From NCBI GenBank assembly GCA_965206365.1, contig CBDBJL010000016.1, forward strand, positions 124,001 through 188,000: a DNA stretch of 64,000 nucleotides. Reading direction: 5' to 3'. A program made the position numbers and the translations under genes. Under the pieces are notes generated by a model, which saw only the letters and a list, made by a program, of their open reading frames with translations, had not been told where the DNA came from and did no database searches. The number at the start of each line of letters is the position of its first letter. The first letter of the stretch is position 1. The stretch comes from CBDBJL01 sp965206365. Lineage in GTDB: Bacteria; Pseudomonadota; Alphaproteobacteria; JABAAW01; JAHZMA01. Positions 61,657 through 64,000 of the stretch are shown here, piece by piece.

Positions 61657-63447
61657 ATGGAACCGCAAAAACCCAACAACCCAAATTTTATCCTTGCGAT
61701 CGCTCTCTCTTTAATGGTGCTTGTTGGTTGGCAAATGTTTTTTGCTCCGAAACCACAACCAAGAAACCAACCTTCACAAACAACGCAAACTGGTGATGGA
61801 AATACCTCTCAGGATCAATCTGTTCCCTCCAATCTCACTCCGCAATTGCCGGAATCACTGCAAGGAAATTCTTCTGATTTACCCTTAGAGATCATCGAAG
61901 AATCCGAAACTGAGATCCTAGCTAGGCGCGCCAAAGTTATTGCCAACACTGCGCGTATTTTTGTTGAAAATGCAAAAATATTTGGCTCGATTTCGCTTCA
62001 AGGTGGGCATTTTGACGATTTAACCTTACGAAATTACCACACTGATTTGGCAGAAAATTCGCCCAATATTACCCTTTTTAACCCTCGCGGTAGTGCCAAC
62101 CCCTATCATGCCACTTTTAATTGGTTTGGTGATAAAACCATTGATTTCCCTAATGATAACACCCTATGGCGTGTCGATAACCCCAGTTCTCTCACCCCCA
62201 ATCATCCCATTACGCTTTATTGGGTTAATAACCAGAATGTTCGGTTTGAAAAAACATTTACCATTGATGATGATTATTTGATAACTGTTACACAACGCGT
62301 TTTGAACGGTTCAAGCAACGCCATTACCCTCTATCCTTATGGTTTAATTTCACGCACGGGTGAGCCTGATATTCTGAATTTTTACATTCTTCATGAAGGT
62401 TTCATTGGCGTTTTACAACAAGAACTCATCGAAGATGATTATGATGATGTCGCCAAAGAAACCATCATTTATCAAAATAGCACCGGTTGGTTTGGCATTA
62501 CTGATAAATATTGGCTAGCTGCCCTTATTCCCCAAAGTAAGGGTTTTAACGCATCCTTCAAGCAAGGCAATAAAAAAGGTTCAAGCATTCCTACCTATCA
62601 AGCAGATTTTTATGCCCAAGCAGCGAATATTAACCAAGGTGAATCCTATGAATATGAAACTTTATTATTTGCCGGCGCGAAAGAGCTAGATGTTTTAGAC
62701 CAATATACAAAAACCCACAATATCTATAAATTTGATTTAGGCGTTGATTTTGGCATTTTGTATTTTATTACGAAACCAATATTTCTATTAATTAAATATT
62801 TTTCCAGTCTTTTTGGTAATTTTGGTGTTGCAATTTTAGCCTTAACGGTTGTGATCAAATTTTTCTTTTTTCCTCTTGCCAATAAATCTTATGTATCGAT
62901 TTCAAAAATGAAACAATTGCAACCGCAAATTACCGAGCTAAAAGAACGCTATGGCGATGATAAGCAAAAATTACAACAAGAAATGATGCGCATCTATCGC
63001 GAGAAAAAAATTAACCCGCTTGCAGGTTGCATTCCGATTGTTTTACAAATTCCGGTATTTTTTGCACTCTACAAAGTGTTGTTTGTTACAATTGAAATGC
63101 GCCATGCGCCATTTTTTGGATGGATTCAAGATTTATCCGCCCCTGATCCCCTAGGCATTCTCACGCTTTTTGGCTTGATTAGCTGGAATGTTCCAGCAAT
63201 TTTAACGGTGGTAAATATTGGCATTTGGCCTATTTTGATGGGGCTTACAATGTGGGTGCAGCAAAAATTAAACCCGGCCCCGGCAGATCCAATGCAACAG
63301 AAAATATTTGCCTTACTGCCCTTTGTTTTTACATTTTTACTTGGCACTTTTCCAGCAGGCTTGGTAATTTATTGGACATGCAATAACAGCCTCACCATTT
63401 TGCAACAATGGCTCATTACACGCTCACTTGAGAAAAAGTCGCAGTAA
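61657..63447 (+). CDS. yidC: Membrane protein insertase YidC
   Basis: A 596-residue inner-membrane insertase. TM1 is near residues 10-27 (FILAIALSLMVLVGWQMFF), followed by the large periplasmic beta domain (about 80-360) and the conserved core from about 385: ILALTVVIKFFFFPLANKSY, INPLAGCIPIVLQIPVFFAL, AGLVIYWTCNNSLTILQQW. This is the gram-negative long form. engB follows after four bases. Confidence 0.97.
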   Translation: MEPQKPNNPNFILAIALSLMVLVGWQMFFAPKPQPRNQPSQTTQTGDGNTSQDQSVPSNLTPQLPESLQGNSSDLPLEIIEESETEILARRAKVIANTARIFVENAKIFGSISLQGGHFDDLTLRNYHTDLAENSPNITLFNPRGSANPYHATFNWFGDKTIDFPNDNTLWRVDNPSSLTPNHPITLYWVNNQNVRFEKTFTIDDDYLITVTQRVLNGSSNAITLYPYGLISRTGEPDILNFYILHEGFIGVLQQELIEDDYDDVAKETIIYQNSTGWFGITDKYWLAALIPQSKGFNASFKQGNKKGSSIPTYQADFYAQAANINQGESYEYETLLFAGAKELDVLDQYTKTHNIYKFDLGVDFGILYFITKPIFLLIKYFSSLFGNFGVAILALTVVIKFFFFPLANKSYVSISKMKQLQPQITELKERYGDDKQKLQQEMMRIYREKKINPLAGCIPIVLQIPVFFALYKVLFVTIEMRHAPFFGWIQDLSAPDPLGILTLFGLISWNVPAILTVVNIGIWPILMGLTMWVQQKLNPAPADPMQQKIFALLPFVFTFLLGTFPAGLVIYWTCNNSLTILQQWLITRSLEKKSQ

Positions 63448-63451
63448 CATC

Positions 63452-64000
63452 ATGAGATCGGGTCTGAAAAAATCAACCCAAATTTTATTTTCACGCCCTT
63501 GTCACTTCAAGCTCTCAGTATTGACATTGGCGCAATTACCGAAAAGTGATTTGCCAGAAATTGCATTTTGTGGACGCTCCAATTGTGGCAAATCTAGCTT
63601 GCTGAATCGCTTGGTCGATCACAAGCAATTGGCACGGGCGAGTCGTACTCCGGGGCGCACCCGCGCTCTTAATTTTTTTTTATTGGGCAATGAAATGAAA
63701 AATAAAGGCAACATTTACCTTGTGGATATGCCGGGTTATGGCTATGCCAAAGCTTCGAAAAGCGACATCACTATTTTCCAAAAACTTTCGCATGATTACT
63801 TGAAAAATCGACGCAATTTGCGATTAGTGTTTTTATTAATTGATGCCAGACGTGGCATTATCGATATCGACCGCAATGTGATCAATTTTTTCACAATCAT
63901 GGCAATACCCTTTCTCGTTATTCTCACCAAGCAAGATCAAATCACCCAGGCCAAGCAAATCGAACTTAGCGTAGCATTAAATCATGAAATTGCGAATTTT
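63452..64000 (+). CDS. engB: Ribosome biogenesis GTPase YihA/EngB, 3' part outside window
   Basis: Open from ATG 63452 to the window edge (183 codons). G1 is FCGRSNCGKSSLLNRLVD, where most homologues have Val in place of the second Cys. Then RTPGRTRALNFFL (G2), LVDMPGYGYAKA (G3) and ILTKQDQIT (G4) follow. EngB assists 50S assembly. The start lies four bases after the yidC stop. Confidence 0.93.
   Translation, partial: MRSGLKKSTQILFSRPCHFKLSVLTLAQLPKSDLPEIAFCGRSNCGKSSLLNRLVDHKQLARASRTPGRTRALNFFLLGNEMKNKGNIYLVDMPGYGYAKASKSDITIFQKLSHDYLKNRRNLRLVFLLIDARRGIIDIDRNVINFFTIMAIPFLVILTKQDQITQAKQIELSVALNHEIANF

Overview
The window looks like the chromosome of an AT-rich alphaproteobacterium. The evidence is conserved gene order (dapF-mtaB-ftsY; rpmH-rnpA-yidD-yidC-engB; kdsD-lpt-rpoN; petABC) and alphaproteobacterial genes such as fliX and ubiK. 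Chemoreceptors and fliX point to a motile cell with a bc1-type respiratory chain and LPS export. I cannot name the genus. Most of the window is ordinary housekeeping DNA, with one accessory region at about 21-38 kb.

Layout. 0-8.4 kb: yqgE (partial), a DsbD/ScsB-type thiol transporter, a J-domain protein, the coupled dapF-mtaB-ftsY operon, tadA, rpmB and a HAD phosphatase. 8.5-16.4 kb: a sulfatase-fold protein with a substituted active site, a nicotinate phosphoribosyltransferase, an LpoB-like lipoprotein cluster, an unknown coiled protein and tRNA-Ile. 16.6-21.4 kb: two tandem paralogous chemoreceptors. 21.4-23.6 kb: decayed DNA with a type IV secretion (T4SS) remnant (VirB4 C-terminus plus a small secreted protein). 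23.6-27.9 kb: four same-strand catabolic genes (M20 deacylase, Asp/Glu-racemase-like, M24 hydrolase, diaminopropionate-lyase-like PLP enzyme).

28.4-37.6 kb is a type II-C CRISPR-Cas locus with several unusual properties. Two diverged tracrRNA-like units lie upstream of cas9. cas9 is long (1336 codons when repaired) and interrupted by a one-base frameshift in a T5 run. cas1 and cas2 look intact. The array has twelve identical 36-bp repeats and eleven 30-bp spacers, two of which are identical. A thirteenth, degenerate repeat stands 2,326 bp farther on. The DNA between repeat 12 and this terminal repeat is a piece of a T4SS operon, cut at both ends exactly at repeat borders. It therefore occupies the position of one giant spacer. 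Every repeat ends, in the crRNA direction, with the extended -10 promoter TGCTATACT. The degenerate repeat would thus also fire into the T4SS fragment, whose genes all point the same way.

37.6-64 kb: a methyltransferase, tRNA-Trp and tRNA-Gly, fliX, gyrB-recF-dnaN (minus strand), secB, cobO-cobQ, petABC, kdsD, a fused lptC-lptA gene, lptB, rpoN, a Na+/Ca2+ exchanger, two paralogous secreted proteins with Pro-Ala-Val repeats, trmB, metK, ubiK, a lipoprotein, and the rpmH-rnpA-yidD-yidC-engB operon behind a strong sigma70-type promoter.
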